From: Bacillus sp. P14.5
Lineage (GTDB): Bacteria; Bacillota; Bacilli; Bacillales; Bacillaceae_B
Length of the DNA stretch: 64,000 nt
Assembly: GCF_003316765.1 (NCBI RefSeq)
Contig: NZ_NIJF01000089.1
Coordinates: 78,968-142,967, forward strand
Direction: 5' to 3'
The first letter of the stretch is position 1, and every line of letters begins with the position of its first letter. The notes beneath the pieces are model-generated. The model was not told the origin of the DNA and searched no databases. It saw only the letters and a program-made list of their open reading frames with translations. Below are positions 9,212-18,111 of the stretch, one piece after another. A program made the position numbers and the translations under genes.

Positions 9212-9667
9212 TCATTCTCTGTCTTTTGGATTATTTAAAGAGAACAGCAGCCTGTATTCCGCTGGCCTCTGGACAAGATCTTGCAGCGTATATTGATCAA
9301 GAACATCGAGGTAGGCATTCAAGGCTTTGGCAAGTACATGTTTGAGCCCGCAGACAGGAGTTATAATGCAAGTGTTATTTTCGGGGGAAAAGCATTCCAC
9401 CAGGTGAAAGTCTTCCTCTGTCTGTCTGACAAGAGCGCCGATATTGATCTCCATAGGGGTCTTGGCAAGCTTGATTCCGCCATTTCTGCCCCTGATGGTT
9501 TCAATAATTCCCATCTTTCCTAGCTCATGAGTCACTTTCATCAGATGATTCTTAGATATTTGGTAGGAGTCGGCAATCTCTTTGATATTAGCAAGCCCGC
9601 CATCTCCTTTGGTTGCCAGATAGATCAGTACGCGCAAAGAATAATCTGTATATAAAGTAAGCTTCAA
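9212..9667 (-). CDS. nsrR: NO-sensing transcriptional repressor NsrR (Rrf2 family)
   Basis: Iron-sulfur repressor of the nitrosative-stress response, 151 residues. It has the Rrf2 winged helix (LTLYTDYSLRVLIYLA at the N-terminus, RGRNGGIKLA in the wing). The three cluster cysteines fall at residues 92, 100 and 106 (ECFSPENNTC, PVCGLKH), the spacing known for NsrR. It is divergent from hmp, the classical NsrR target. The 186-bp gap holds two matching operators. When NO destroys the cluster, repression of hmp is lifted (known for the family). Confidence 0.93.
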   Translation of the reverse strand: MKLTLYTDYSLRVLIYLATKGDGGLANIKEIADSYQISKNHLMKVTHELGKMGIIETIRGRNGGIKLAKTPMEINIGALVRQTEEDFHLVECFSPENNTCIITPVCGLKHVLAKALNAYLDVLDQYTLQDLVQRPAEYRLLFSLNNPKDRE

Positions 9668-9768
9668 TTATTTCACCTTCAGTTGGTCATTCTGCTCAAT
9701 TTGAGATAACCAGGATAGTTCCATTATACAATTTGATTCTTCCGCTGTCTAAATGTGTCTATTCAGTT

Positions 9769-9793
9769 AAAGATGTATTTAAAATATTGCTTT
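9769..9793 (+). promoter_or_regulatory. NsrR operator 1
   Basis: AAAGATGTATTTAAAATATT followed by GCTTT is an imperfect palindrome matching the NsrR pattern (AAGATGTATTT with its inverse). It overlaps the proposed hmp -35 element. Confidence 0.75.
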
Positions 9794-9815
9794 AAAGTTT
9801 TCCAGGGGATAACAT
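9787..9815 (+). promoter_or_regulatory. Candidate hmp promoter
   Basis: TTGCTT (9787-9792), 17-bp spacer, TAACAT (9810-9815). It is placed between the two NsrR operators, which is sensible for repression. Inferred from spacing only. Confidence 0.5.
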
Positions 9816-9840
9816 AAAGATGTATTCAAAATATATCTTT
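9816..9840 (+). promoter_or_regulatory. NsrR operator 2
   Basis: AAAGATGTATTCAAAATATA followed by TCTTT is a near-perfect palindrome, the better of the two sites. It ends at the hmp ribosome site (AAGGAG at 9841), so bound repressor would cover the start of the transcript region. Confidence 0.8.
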
Positions 9841-9853
9841 AAGGAGCGATCAA

Positions 9854-11065
9854 ATGTTAGCTCAAAAAACCATCGATATCATTAAATCAACTGCCCCAGT
9901 GTTAGAAGTAAAGGGTACTGAAATTACAACTGTATTTTATAATAAAATGTTTACGAACCATCCCGAGTTATTGAATGTTTTTAATCACGTCAACCAAAAG
10001 AAAGGGCGTCAGCAAACGGCGCTCGCCAATACTGTATATGCCGCAGCACAAAATATTGACCGTCTTGAAACGCTCTTGCCTGCAGTAAAGCAAATCGCCC
10101 ACAAACACCGCAGCCTTGGAATCAAGCCGGAACAATATCCAATCGTAGGCGAGCACCTCCTGCTTGCTATTAAGGAGGTCCTGGGAGATGCAGCGACGGA
10201 TGAAATACTGCAAGCCTGGGGAGAAGCCTACGGAGTCATAGCACAGGTATTCATCGATGTGGAAGAAGAAATGTATAAAGAAGCTGAAACAAAAGATGCT
10301 GGGTGGAGGGATTTTAAGAATTTCACAGTAATCAAGAAAGAAACAGAAAGTTCTTTGATTACTTCATTTTATCTTAAACCGAATGATGACCAGAAGGTGC
10401 CTTCATATTTGCCAGGTCAATACATTACGGTCAGGCTGGGGATTCCTGGTGAAAAATACCTTTTCAATCGACAGTACAGCTTATCGTCGGCAGCTAATAA
10501 TGAGTACTTCCGCATTTCCGTCAAACGAGAAGCAGACTATTCTCCTGAAGGAAAAGTATCAAACTACCTTCATGATAATTTGAATGCCGGGGACGTCATT
10601 GAAGTGAGTGCACCGGCAGGGGACTTCTATCTTGAGCCACAGGAAAAATCTCCTGTCTCTCTCATCAGTGGAGGAGTTGGCATTACTCCAATGCTGAGCA
10701 TGCTGGAAACCATTGCCCTGCACAATTCATCAAGGCAGACAGTTTTCATTCATGCCAGCCGGAATGAAGAAGTGCATGCATTTAAAGAAGACGTAAAAGA
10801 ACTGATTGAAACAATGGATAACGGAAAAGCGTTCTTTGCTTATGAAAATCTTATTAATCCAGAAGCAGGTTACGATCACCTGGGTTACCTCAATAGAGAG
10901 GTATTGGACAGTCTTGTGGACAGAGACAGCATTTGCTATGTCTGCGGTCCTGCTCCATTCATGAAGGCAGTCATTTCTTCTTTAATGAGCGTAGGAATTC
11001 CTGAAAAACGCATCCGCTATGAGTTCTTCGGACCAGCCATGAAATTTGAATTTCAAGAAGCATGA
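9854..11065 (+). CDS. hmp: Flavohaemoglobin, nitric oxide dioxygenase
   Basis: Cytoplasmic enzyme that converts NO and oxygen to nitrate with NAD(P)H. The 403 residues have the standard three-part layout. Residues 1-140 form a globin domain with the proximal His in KQIAHKHRSLGI. Residues 150-260 form an FAD domain with RQYSLSS. The NAD domain follows with SGGVGITPML and, near the end, CYVCGPAPFM. AAGGAG sits 8 bases before the ATG. Regulated by NsrR through the two operators upstream; followed by a strong terminator. Confidence 0.96.
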   Translation: MLAQKTIDIIKSTAPVLEVKGTEITTVFYNKMFTNHPELLNVFNHVNQKKGRQQTALANTVYAAAQNIDRLETLLPAVKQIAHKHRSLGIKPEQYPIVGEHLLLAIKEVLGDAATDEILQAWGEAYGVIAQVFIDVEEEMYKEAETKDAGWRDFKNFTVIKKETESSLITSFYLKPNDDQKVPSYLPGQYITVRLGIPGEKYLFNRQYSLSSAANNEYFRISVKREADYSPEGKVSNYLHDNLNAGDVIEVSAPAGDFYLEPQEKSPVSLISGGVGITPMLSMLETIALHNSSRQTVFIHASRNEEVHAFKEDVKELIETMDNGKAFFAYENLINPEAGYDHLGYLNREVLDSLVDRDSICYVCGPAPFMKAVISSLMSVGIPEKRIRYEFFGPAMKFEFQEA

Positions 11066-11075
11066 TTAAATAGTG

Positions 11076-11109
11076 AAAGGCGCCCGGGGAATGGATCCCG
11101 GCGCCTTTT
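11076..11109 (+). terminator. Terminator of hmp
   Basis: GC-rich hairpin AAAGGCGCCCGGG / CCCGGCGCCTTTT with one bulged base and an 8-nt loop, then a short T run. Confidence 0.85.
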
Positions 11110-11217
11110 ATAGACTTGAAAACTCTTGGCTACGCCGTTGGTTCCAGAGAGCTTATAGCTTGGTGTGACTGTGAAGTATCCCAGCAATCCTTTGTTGAGT
11201 TATACGTAAGAATTCAA

Positions 11218-11412
11218 ATAAGCGGAGATTTTCCGGTTAAGTTGTGAGAACTGCTTGGTGTTGGTGAATATAAGCGGATTTTTTCCGCTTAAGCCTAGAA
11301 AAAGGGCTCATTTTTGCGCATTTTAAGAAAATAAGGAGAATAATTCCGCTTATTTTACTTCTTTTTAGTGTTTTTTCTTAAATAAGCGGAATTTCTTCCC
11401 TTATTTTTAAAA
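11218..11412. repeat. Short repeat array E1 (AAGCGGAA/TTCCGCTT hairpins)
   Basis: Four units starting with ATAAGCGG or a variant at 11218, 11270, 11331 and 11382 (spacing 52, 61, 51). Most contain a small hairpin of AAGCGGA-type with TCCGCTT-type arms. The same family occurs at 61444-61575. The array abuts the TIR element at 11413. Confidence 0.75.
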
Positions 11413-11606
11413 GGCTGTTTTCGCGTATATTGCTGCTTTCGGAAAAATCCCAAGAGCCGGCTTTTTCTCCGGATACTAAGGCTTTTTTCTTTAAACGGAG
11501 AGAGATGCTCTTTTCTTTCTAGCTTATCAGGGATAATTTCAGCGGGATATGACATTAGCTTACGAAAATTATATTAAATAGCAACAAAGTTTACGAAAAA
11601 CTCCCA
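11413..11606. repeat. TIR repeat element G, copy 1
   Basis: About 190 bp with imperfect inverted ends: left GGCTGTTTTCGCGTATATTG, right end (reverse) TTTTTCGTAAACTTTGTTGC. A second copy lies at 63243-63423. Shared internal stretches include TTTCTCCGGATA and ATTAAATAGCAA. No coding frame; MITE-like in form. Confidence 0.7.
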
Positions 11607-11768
11607 TGACGGCGCTTCCCGCCGCCACCATCTATCATCAAAATAGCCGTTGCCTTGTATAAGGTCTGCTTTTATAATTATCTGCCCATAATGAACCTAA
11701 CAATACTGCCAGTCCGGAGACTCTTTGGTGGATCTTCTAATTGAAGATACCCTGTACGAAAAACTGGT

Positions 11769-13325
11769 TGTGACAGACTTGAAGAACCATCTATTGTGCC
11801 TGTGTGTGGTACGTATACAAAAATTTTGCATTAATTCGCCTGTCGCTTGTATTGTTAGTAATTTATTATGAGGTGACGTTGAAATGGAAGCAATGATTGA
11901 GCGGTGTGCAGGCCTAGATGTACATCAAGAAACAGTAGTAGCTTGTGTTTTGTTCGGTCCTTTGGATAAGAGACCTAAAAAAGAAATTCAAACTTTTCCA
12001 ACCACTACATCAGGTCTTCTGGCGTTAAGTGATTGGTTAGCCTCACACGACGTAATAGATGCCGTCATGGAAAGCACCGGTGTGTATTGGAAGCCAGTCT
12101 GGAATGTACTTGAACATAGTGTGCGGCTAGTGCTTGCCAATGCCCGGCATGTTAAAAATGTTCCAGGAAGGAAAACAGATGTTAAAGATGCCGAATGGCT
12201 GGCAAAATTACTGCGGTCAGGATTAATCGAAAGCAGTTTTGTACCACCAGTAGATATTCGTGATTTGCGTGATTTAACTCGGTATCGAAAAAAGCTGATT
12301 AATTCTCGTACTGCCGAGCGCAATCAAATACACAAAATACTTCAAGACGCCAATATTAAGCTAACCTCTGTGTTTTCAGATTTATTTGGTGTTACCGGCT
12401 GTCGTATTCTTGAAGCACTCATTAACGGAGAAAAGATTGAACTCCACTCCCTTCAACAAATGGTAGACCCAAGAGTAAAGGCCTCCCTAACAGAAATTTA
12501 TGAAGCGCTAAATGGACGTATCCGCAAACACCATTGTGATATGTTGCGTTTTCATTGGGAACATATCTCCTACCTGGATCAGACCATCGATAAAATAGTC
12601 GAACAGATTGATCAGGTACTCATTCCGTATCGAGAGGAATGCGAACTGTTAGATACGATACCTGGCGTGAATAAAGACTCAGCCGCGATTTTCATAGCCG
12701 AAATGGGAGTGGACATGTCGGTCTTTGGATCAGCAAAGCGTTTGGCATCTTGGGCGGGTGTAAGTCCCGGAAACTATGAGAGTGCTGGGATTAAAAAAAA
12801 GTAAAACTACCTATGGAAACAAAGCTCTCCGAACGGTTGCCGTAGAATGTTCATTCGCTACAGACAGACAGGTTAACCGCATTTCTGCACATCGAAAAAG
12901 AATTATGAAACGACAAGGGAAAGCCAAATCTCGTATCGCATCTGCTCATTTACTTTTAACAATTGCTTATAACATTTTAAAAACAAAAGAACCCTATCAG
13001 GAACTAGGCCCTGATTATTATCAGCAGAAAGAACAAAACAAAGACCTTAAAATAATTCAATATCTAAAGAAGAAAGGCTACAACATAGAATTAAGAGAAG
13101 ATAAGTCTGCCTAAATAATAAGTAATATAGCTAACAGATCCTTGGCCCCCAAAAAAGTGAGAAGGTGGAGGGCTTAGCTTAGTGTTGCCTTCTGGCCAAA
13201 GGAGTTTTCATACAAAGAGCCTTCTAAAAAATTTCTACAGACATCTATATCCGAAGATTCGTTTACAAGACAGGACTAGTGAGTGAAAGTGGTGCCAGAA
13301 GTGAGGAACATATAGTGTGCCTTTT
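11769..13325 (+). mobile_element. IS110-family insertion element (ends uncertain)
   Basis: One transposase gene (11884-13114) with noncoding flanks. An imperfect direct repeat of about 40 bp flanks the gene: GAACCATCTATTGTGCCT at 11785 and GAACATATAGTGTGCCT at 13305, with similarity extending about 20 bp upstream of each. These may mark element ends, although IS110 elements usually lack clear terminal repeats. In this family a noncoding flank encodes a guide (bridge) RNA; the 11607-11883 or 13115-13325 stretch could hold it. Boundaries are estimates. Confidence 0.6.
11884..13114 (+). pseudogene. IS110-family transposase, frameshifted
   Basis: DEDD-type recombinase of the IS110 family, about 410 residues if intact. 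The N-terminal RuvC-like domain begins GLDVHQETVVACV, with ARHVKNVPGRKTDVKDAEWL following. The C-terminal transposase_20 domain contains LLDTIPGVNKDSAAIFIAEM and the serine-bearing SPGNYESAG. Frame 1 ends at TAA after an A8 run (12793-12800). Removing one A joins it to the second frame (KSKTTYGNKALR onward) which runs to 13114. A miscalled or mutated homopolymer is likely; transcriptional slippage on A8 could also restore it. Start ATG 11884 follows GAGGTGACGTTGAA. Confidence 0.85.
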
Positions 13326-13389
13326 AGGCCGAACACTGTAAGAGAGACTGTCACTGAGATTTAACAGTACGTCTCTGAGCTTTCAAAAC
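13115..13389. other. Right flank of the IS element, no gene seen
   Basis: Noncoding. Holds the right copy of the flanking direct repeat (13288-13325) and several short hairpins, including GCCCTCCACCTTCTCAC-type pairing near 13160. No open frame with a ribosome site. Confidence 0.4.
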
Positions 13390-13416
13390 AAAAGAACCCG
13401 CTTAAAGCAGATTCTT
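13390..13416 (-). terminator. Terminator of the 51-residue gene
   Basis: AAGAACCCGCTT at 13392-13403 pairs with 13405-13416 (two G-U pairs, the inner bases forming the loop). T-rich on the minus strand. Confidence 0.65.
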
Positions 13417-13426
13417 CCCGAAAAAC

Positions 13427-13582
13427 TCAATCCCCATCCACACGGTTTTTGAATGCTTCCTGTGTCACAATATATTCTTCGTCTTCAATTTTTTCTTTTG
13501 TGTGTTTTTCTGTCAGTGAGTCTGAAGGGTTGTTACCTGGATGGCCCTTCTTTTTATGCTGAAACGATTTTCCTCTGCTCAT
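13427..13582 (-). CDS. Small charged protein of unknown function
   Basis: A 51-residue ORF starting at ATG 13582 behind GAGGTG. The sequence is basic at the start (MSRGKSFQHKKKGHPGNN) and acidic in the middle (KEKIEDEEYIVTQEAF). It has its own terminator. It resembles small sporulation-associated proteins of Bacillus in composition, but I do not recognise the family. Confidence 0.6.
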   Translation of the reverse strand: MSRGKSFQHKKKGHPGNNPSDSLTEKHTKEKIEDEEYIVTQEAFKNRVDGD

Positions 13583-13816
13583 GATGAACACCTCTTTCCC
13601 TTTTTCCTGATGTTAGTTTTTCCACTGAGACAGATTTTATGAGAGCAAACACATTGGGTGGTGTGATTGTCAAAAAATGGTCAGAATAGAAGACCATGTG
13701 GCAACGATAAAAGGATATAATGAAAGTAAGGATTTTGAGTTGGCTCATTGCACAATAGCAATAAAGTGAAAAAAGAGCCTTGCTCAAAGATTGTTTAAAA
13801 CTGAAGGGGGATGCTT

Positions 13817-14191
13817 ATGGACTTATTTACTATCCTTTCTGAACAGCATATCAAGAAAGCGTACGAAGACGGAGAATTCGACCGGCTGCCAGGTTACGGC
13901 AAGCCTTTAAAACTGGAAGATGATTCACATATACCTCAAGAACTTCGTATGGCCCACCGCATCATGAAAAACGCAGGTTTTACAACGGAAGAAAACACTT
14001 TGAGAAAAGAGATGCTTCGGATAGAGGATTTAATCAGGGACTGCGAGGACCAGCTCGAGAAAGAAAGCCTGAAAAGGGACCTGAATGAAAAAATGCTGAA
14101 GTTTAACGGGTTGATGTCGAAGAAGAGAATCAACACGAATAGTTCTGTTTTTAAAAACTATGAACATAAAATAGAAAAGAAGCTGCTATAA
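13817..14191 (+). CDS. DUF1992 / DnaJ-homologue-like protein
   Basis: Cytoplasmic 124-residue protein of the DUF1992 family (E. coli YhdN type). The signature near the N-terminus is KKAYEDGEFDRLPGYGKPL, followed by a charged coiled-coil half (EMLRIEDLIRDCEDQLEKES). ATG 13817 is preferred to ATG 13811 because AAGGGGG ends directly at 13810, leaving a proper spacer only for the second. Function unknown; often annotated as a DnaJ-related protein but it lacks the HPD motif. Confidence 0.85.
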   Translation: MDLFTILSEQHIKKAYEDGEFDRLPGYGKPLKLEDDSHIPQELRMAHRIMKNAGFTTEENTLRKEMLRIEDLIRDCEDQLEKESLKRDLNEKMLKFNGLMSKKRINTNSSVFKNYEHKIEKKLL

Positions 14192-14193
14192 AG

Positions 14194-14230
14194 AAAAGGA
14201 GTATCCCAACTGCATCGGGATACTCCTTTT
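14194..14230. terminator. Strong terminator after the DUF1992 gene
   Basis: 14-bp perfect stem AAAAGGAGTATCCC / GGGATACTCCTTTT with a 9-nt loop. A T tract follows on the plus strand and T-rich sequence on the minus strand, so it may also serve the convergent chemoreceptor gene. Confidence 0.9.
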
Positions 14231-14280
14231 TCAATGTCTTAAATGAACCATGACTGGATATTTGTAAATAGGATGGCCAA

Positions 14281-15762
14281 TTATTTATTATCGATGTTGG
14301 CTTGGATTTTTTCTGCGCTTTTAACTGTTTCATTTATATATGAAGCAATGGTGCCAGTATCTTCATTCAATGTCTCGATGGTTGCACTGACCTCTTCCAG
14401 CCCGGCTGAAGCTTCTTGAATGACGGCGGCGAGTTCTTTCGTAGAAAGCTCAGCATGGACGGTTTGTTCTTTTACAGAGTCGGAATTAGCAGCCATTGTA
14501 TGGAATTCAGATTGAAGCAGCTGAAGCTTGGATCTCAGTTCCTTGAACGAACTGCTAACATCTCCAACGGCCTGGATGTTTTCGGACAGCTTGCTGCTGC
14601 TCAGGTTCATCTTCTGCAAAGCTGTGGAATTAGTCTGATTAACAGCTGTCAGGTTTTCATTGATTCTAGCGGCCGTGTTACTTGTCATCACAGCTAGTTT
14701 TCTGATTTCATCTGCCACTATTGAGAAGCCTCTTCCTGCCTCACCCGCTCTTGCTGCTTCGATGGAAGCATTAAGGGCCAGCAGGTTAGTTTGTTCTGTT
14801 ATCCCCTGGATGATTCCGACGAAGCTGTTTGTTTCTTCGAATTTATTTGTCAGTTCAGCGAACGTGATACTAAGTTCGTCAATGAGTATGTTCAACTCAT
14901 TCATATCCAGCTGAAGTCCGTCTGCTTTCTCTGTTCCATTGACAGCGGTTGTATTGGCTTCTTCCGAATGTTGAAACAGCACTTCCGCCATGGAAGCCAT
15001 GCCTTCCATTTGATTCATCGTTGTCTCAGAAATGGAAGCTATACTGTTGATTTGGTCGCTTTGAGTCTGGCTTCCGGCTGAAATTTCCTGCAGGGCAGTT
15101 TTCATTTCATTATGGGAGAGCAAATGATGCTGAATCTGGTCATTCACTTTATTGATGCTCTTGAAAATGGTGTGCAGTTCTGATTCCAAGAGTGCCTTTT
15201 GATTCTCTTTTCTTACACTTTCAGCTTCAGCGTCAATGATGAATTGCTGCAGTTGTGAAAATTGGTTCGTATTGAGTTTGACGACAATGTACAGCAGAAT
15301 CCCCAGCATTATGTATACGAGAATTCCAGGGATAAAGATAGAATCAATCTCTCCAGGTCCCGTAAAGAATTGTTTATTGAGTATAAATAGAATGAAACCC
15401 GATCCATATCCAATTGCGAATAGAGAAAGCTTAAAGTGAAGTGCCGATATGACTGCCAGAAAAAGCAAAATGATTAAATTGTTTCCTGAACCGCCATTCA
15501 CCAGGATGTCGACTCCGATTATTATGTAGACAACAGGTAAAGTGAAGAGAGGGAATAAGGAATATTTCTTTATAGATACATGGAAAATTAGAAAGAAAAC
15601 AATCATAGCTCCTAACTGGGTTGAGTAAAGGATTGTTTCTATCAAAGGATTTTTATTAAAAACAGTATAAAGGATTGCTGCAATCAATGAAGCTGAGTAG
15701 AGAAGCAGCATCAAAAGATTCTTCTTTTTTAAATCCTGCAGTTTTAAACCATCAATGGTCAT
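14281..15762 (-). CDS. Methyl-accepting chemotaxis protein with multi-helix membrane sensor, no HAMP
   Basis: A 493-residue chemoreceptor. About six membrane helices fill residues 15-170 (for example [20 protein letters not shown]), with hardly any outside domain. The cytoplasmic signalling domain follows directly after a coiled coil, without an obvious HAMP. The conserved tip is intact: [20 protein letters not shown] and [15 protein letters not shown]. Such architecture usually senses membrane or energy state or small hydrophobic ligands (inference). AGGAGAGA precedes the ATG. The neighbouring motPS genes make a motility context. Confidence 0.92.
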   Translation of the reverse strand: MTIDGLKLQDLKKKNLLMLLLYSASLIAAILYTVFNKNPLIETILYSTQLGAMIVFFLIFHVSIKKYSLFPLFTLPVVYIIIGVDILVNGGSGNNLIILLFLAVISALHFKLSLFAIGYGSGFILFILNKQFFTGPGEIDSIFIPGILVYIMLGILLYIVVKLNTNQFSQLQQFIIDAEAESVRKENQKALLESELHTIFKSINKVNDQIQHHLLSHNEMKTALQEISAGSQTQSDQINSIASISETTMNQMEGMASMAEVLFQHSEEANTTAVNGTEKADGLQLDMNELNILIDELSITFAELTNKFEETNSFVGIIQGITEQTNLLALNASIEAARAGEAGRGFSIVADEIRKLAVMTSNTAARINENLTAVNQTNSTALQKMNLSSSKLSENIQAVGDVSSSFKELRSKLQLLQSEFHTMAANSDSVKEQTVHAELSTKELAAVIQEASAGLEEVSATIETLNEDTGTIASYINETVKSAEKIQANIDNK

Positions 15763-16026
15763 GGTACGTCTCTCCTGTCGATTAGTGATGCATTCTACTT
15801 ATTTTATCGTAAATTTTCGTAATTTTTCAATAGTTAAAATGGAAAATTATATAATATAATGGAATTTTTAATGAGCATGATGTGCTTCTTCGAATGCTTT
15901 AATTATAAAATCGCTGACCGAAGCCATGAATTTTATACATATGACTGTTTTCAATAGGAAATTTATGAGGTGAAAACTAGTAAAACATTGAAATGCAAAA
16001 TTTGTCCTTGAATAATTTCATGACCA
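15763..16026. other. Divergent intergenic region between chemoreceptor and motP
   Basis: AT-rich, no gene. Contains an AT stretch (TTATATAATATAATGG near 15850) that could carry housekeeping promoters, and ends at the candidate sigma-D site. Confidence 0.4.
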
Positions 16027-16034
16027 TCCGATAT
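16027..16034 (+). promoter_or_regulatory. Candidate sigma-D -10 element for motPS
   Basis: TCCGATAT matches the motility sigma factor -10 (GCCGATAT) at 7 of 8 bases, 33 bp before motP. The -35 region 15 bp upstream reads TTGA and is weak compared with TAAA, so the call is tentative. Confidence 0.45.
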
Positions 16035-16067
16035 AAAAAGAAAGAATAATTATATAGGGTGAATTCT

Positions 16068-16865
16068 ATGGATAAAACATCATTTATTGGAGTTATTTTA
16101 GGTATTGCTGCAGTTGGAGTCGGAATGGTTCTTAAAGGGGTACCGGTTAATGCTATATTTAACCCCGCAGCCATCTTGATTATCATTATGGGTACAATCG
16201 CTGCAGTGACGATTGCATTCCCGACATCTGAAATAGTGAAAGTGCCGAAACTTTTCGGTGTCATCTTTAAGGAAACAAAGATGCAGGAGCCTCAAGAAAC
16301 CATCCGAATGTTCTCGGAATGGGCTGACCTGGCAAGAAGAGAAGGGCTGCTTGCTCTTGAAGCCAAGACAAATGAGATTGAAGATCCATTTTTGAAAAAT
16401 GGGATGGGACTTGCTGTTGATGGACAAAGTGCTGATTACATCAGAGATGTGTTGAATGAGGAAATTGATGCAATGGAAGAGAGGCACCAAGCTGGCGCTG
16501 CGATATTTTCCCAGGCAGGTACATATGCTCCGACCCTCGGAGTTCTGGGAGCAGTAATCGGATTGATCGCGGCACTCACCGATATGAATGACATCGACCA
16601 CCTTGGAAAGGCCATCTCAGCTGCTTTTATTGCCACCTTGATGGGGATTTTCACTGGTTATGTACTATGGCATCCATTTGCTAATAAGCTGAAGAGAAAG
16701 TCCAAGCAGGAAGTTAAACAAAAGACAATGATGATAGAAGGAATTCTATCTATTATCGAAGGGGAAGCTCCTCGTGTGATTGAACAGAAACTTGCCTCAT
16801 ACCTGCCGTCAAGTGAAAGAAAACGAATCATGGAAGAGGAAGTGGGTAATGATGAGGCGGCGTAA
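16068..16865 (+). CDS. motP: Sodium-type flagellar stator protein MotP
   Basis: MotA-family stator subunit, 265 residues, four membrane helices, inner membrane. Signature segments are GVILGIAAVGVGMVLKG, the cytoplasmic loop FSEWADLARREGLLALE, and the conserved pore helices TYAPTLGVLGAVIGLIAAL and AFIATLMGIFTGYVLWHP. The MotP rather than MotA assignment rests on overall resemblance to the sodium-driven Bacillus proteins. ATG 16068 follows AGGGTG; an in-frame GTG at 16059 lies inside that site. motS overlaps its end. Confidence 0.88.
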   Translation: MDKTSFIGVILGIAAVGVGMVLKGVPVNAIFNPAAILIIIMGTIAAVTIAFPTSEIVKVPKLFGVIFKETKMQEPQETIRMFSEWADLARREGLLALEAKTNEIEDPFLKNGMGLAVDGQSADYIRDVLNEEIDAMEERHQAGAAIFSQAGTYAPTLGVLGAVIGLIAALTDMNDIDHLGKAISAAFIATLMGIFTGYVLWHPFANKLKRKSKQEVKQKTMMIEGILSIIEGEAPRVIEQKLASYLPSSERKRIMEEEVGNDEAA

Positions 16866-17612
16866 AAAAAGCAGCATGATGATCATATGGATGAATCCTG
16901 GCTTATCCCTTACGCTGATCTTTTGACACTGCTTCTGGCACTATTCGTTGTTCTTTTTGCTTCCAGCAGTGTTGATGCGCAAAAGTTTAATGCAATGTCC
17001 CAAGCCTTTAATCAGATATTCACTGGAGGTGCCTCTGTAATGGATTATCCTTCCCCTGTGCCGGAGAGTGATCTTGGGGAGAACAAGAAGGCAGATGAAG
17101 AAAATCCGATGACAGTTGATGAAGTTGAGGCAGCGAAAAAGAAGGACAGACAGGAACTGGAAGAACTTGAGAGGAAAGTCAACGGTTATATAACAGCTAA
17201 TCAGCTGCAGAAACAATTTGCTGCAGAACTTACTTCTGAAGGCCTGCTTCTGACAATAAGGGATAATGTGCTTTTTCAATCAGGGTCGGCGAACGTAGCC
17301 GCAAAAGATGAGGGAGTGGCAAGGGAGTTATCAGGTCTTCTTGAAATGGATACACCTCGGAGTGTCATCATCAGCGGGCATACCGACAATATCCCAATTT
17401 CCACTGCCAACTATGATTCCAATTGGGAGCTTAGTGTTATGAGGGCAGTCAATTTCATGAAAATTGTCTTAAGAAACCAAAACCTTGATCCCCGCTGGTT
17501 CAGTGCCAAAGGCTTTGGTGAATTCAAGCCTTTGGCTGATAATAGCACAAAAGAAGGCAGAGCCAAAAACAGAAGAGTGGAAGTATTGATCCTGCCGAGA
17601 GTGATTCAGTAA
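16852..17612 (+). CDS. motS: Flagellar stator protein MotS, one-base frameshift at the N-terminus
   Basis: MotB-family stator subunit, about 252 residues. The single membrane helix contains the ion-binding Asp in WLIPYADLLTLLLALFVVLF. The OmpA-like peptidoglycan domain has ISGHTDNIPI, NWELSVMRA and GRAKNRRVEV. The body is open from 16887. The expected start is ATG 16852, overlapping motP by 14 nt; reading MRRRKKKQHDDHMDESW needs eight A where the sequence has seven (16864-16870). Without it, initiation would have to use ATG 16887, which has no ribosome site. Either a sequencing indel or slippage-dependent expression. Confidence 0.85.
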
Positions 17613-17627
17613 ATATTGGATAAAAAA

Positions 17628-17985
17628 AGAGGCTGGGACAAAAGTAGAAAACTAATTGATGCAAGTAGAAATCATCGAAAATAAAACCGCATGAGATCAA
17701 GGTTATATACTTGACCTCATGCGGTTCATTTTTGTTATTAGGCTCTTACCTTAAAGATGTTATTTTTTAGATTAGGTTTTCCGCCAGTTCCTGATCGTAG
17801 GCGGATTGGAGCGGAAGGTGTGCGACCTCCTGCGGGACTAGCGGGACAGGTGAGACCCCGCAGGCAAAGCCGAGGAGGCTCAGCGCCCGCCCCGCGGAGT
17901 CGTGCACCTGGAGCGGAAATCCTTTCTTTATACTCAGACACATTCTTTTGAAAAGAGCTTTTTATAAGGTTTTGTCCCAGCCTCT
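17628..17985. repeat. 358-bp TIR repeat element, copy 1
   Basis: Bounded by perfect 16-bp inverted ends AGAGGCTGGGACAAAA / TTTTGTCCCAGCCTCT. Inside are a hairpin with CCGCATGAG / CTCATGCGG arms and a GC-rich quasi-palindromic core (17800-17925) with GATTGGAGCGGAAGG and GGAGCGGAAATCC at its ends. A nearly identical copy of the same length is at 22715-23072. The 60-odd-residue frames across it are by-products of GC content. Confidence 0.92.
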
Positions 17986-18111
17986 TATTTTTTATAGCTG
18001 AAGTCAGGCTGTTTAAGTAAGATAGTAATTTACTGCAGGAATTTTTTGTGAGTTTTACAAACAGCCGAAGGGGTAATTAATCCTTAGTCAATTATCAGGG
18101 GGTTTAGAAAA

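Noticed and set aside
17738..17951. Arg/Pro-rich frames on both strands in the 358-bp element (also at 22844-23067)
   Set aside because: Produced by the GC-rich palindromic repeat core; no translation signals.
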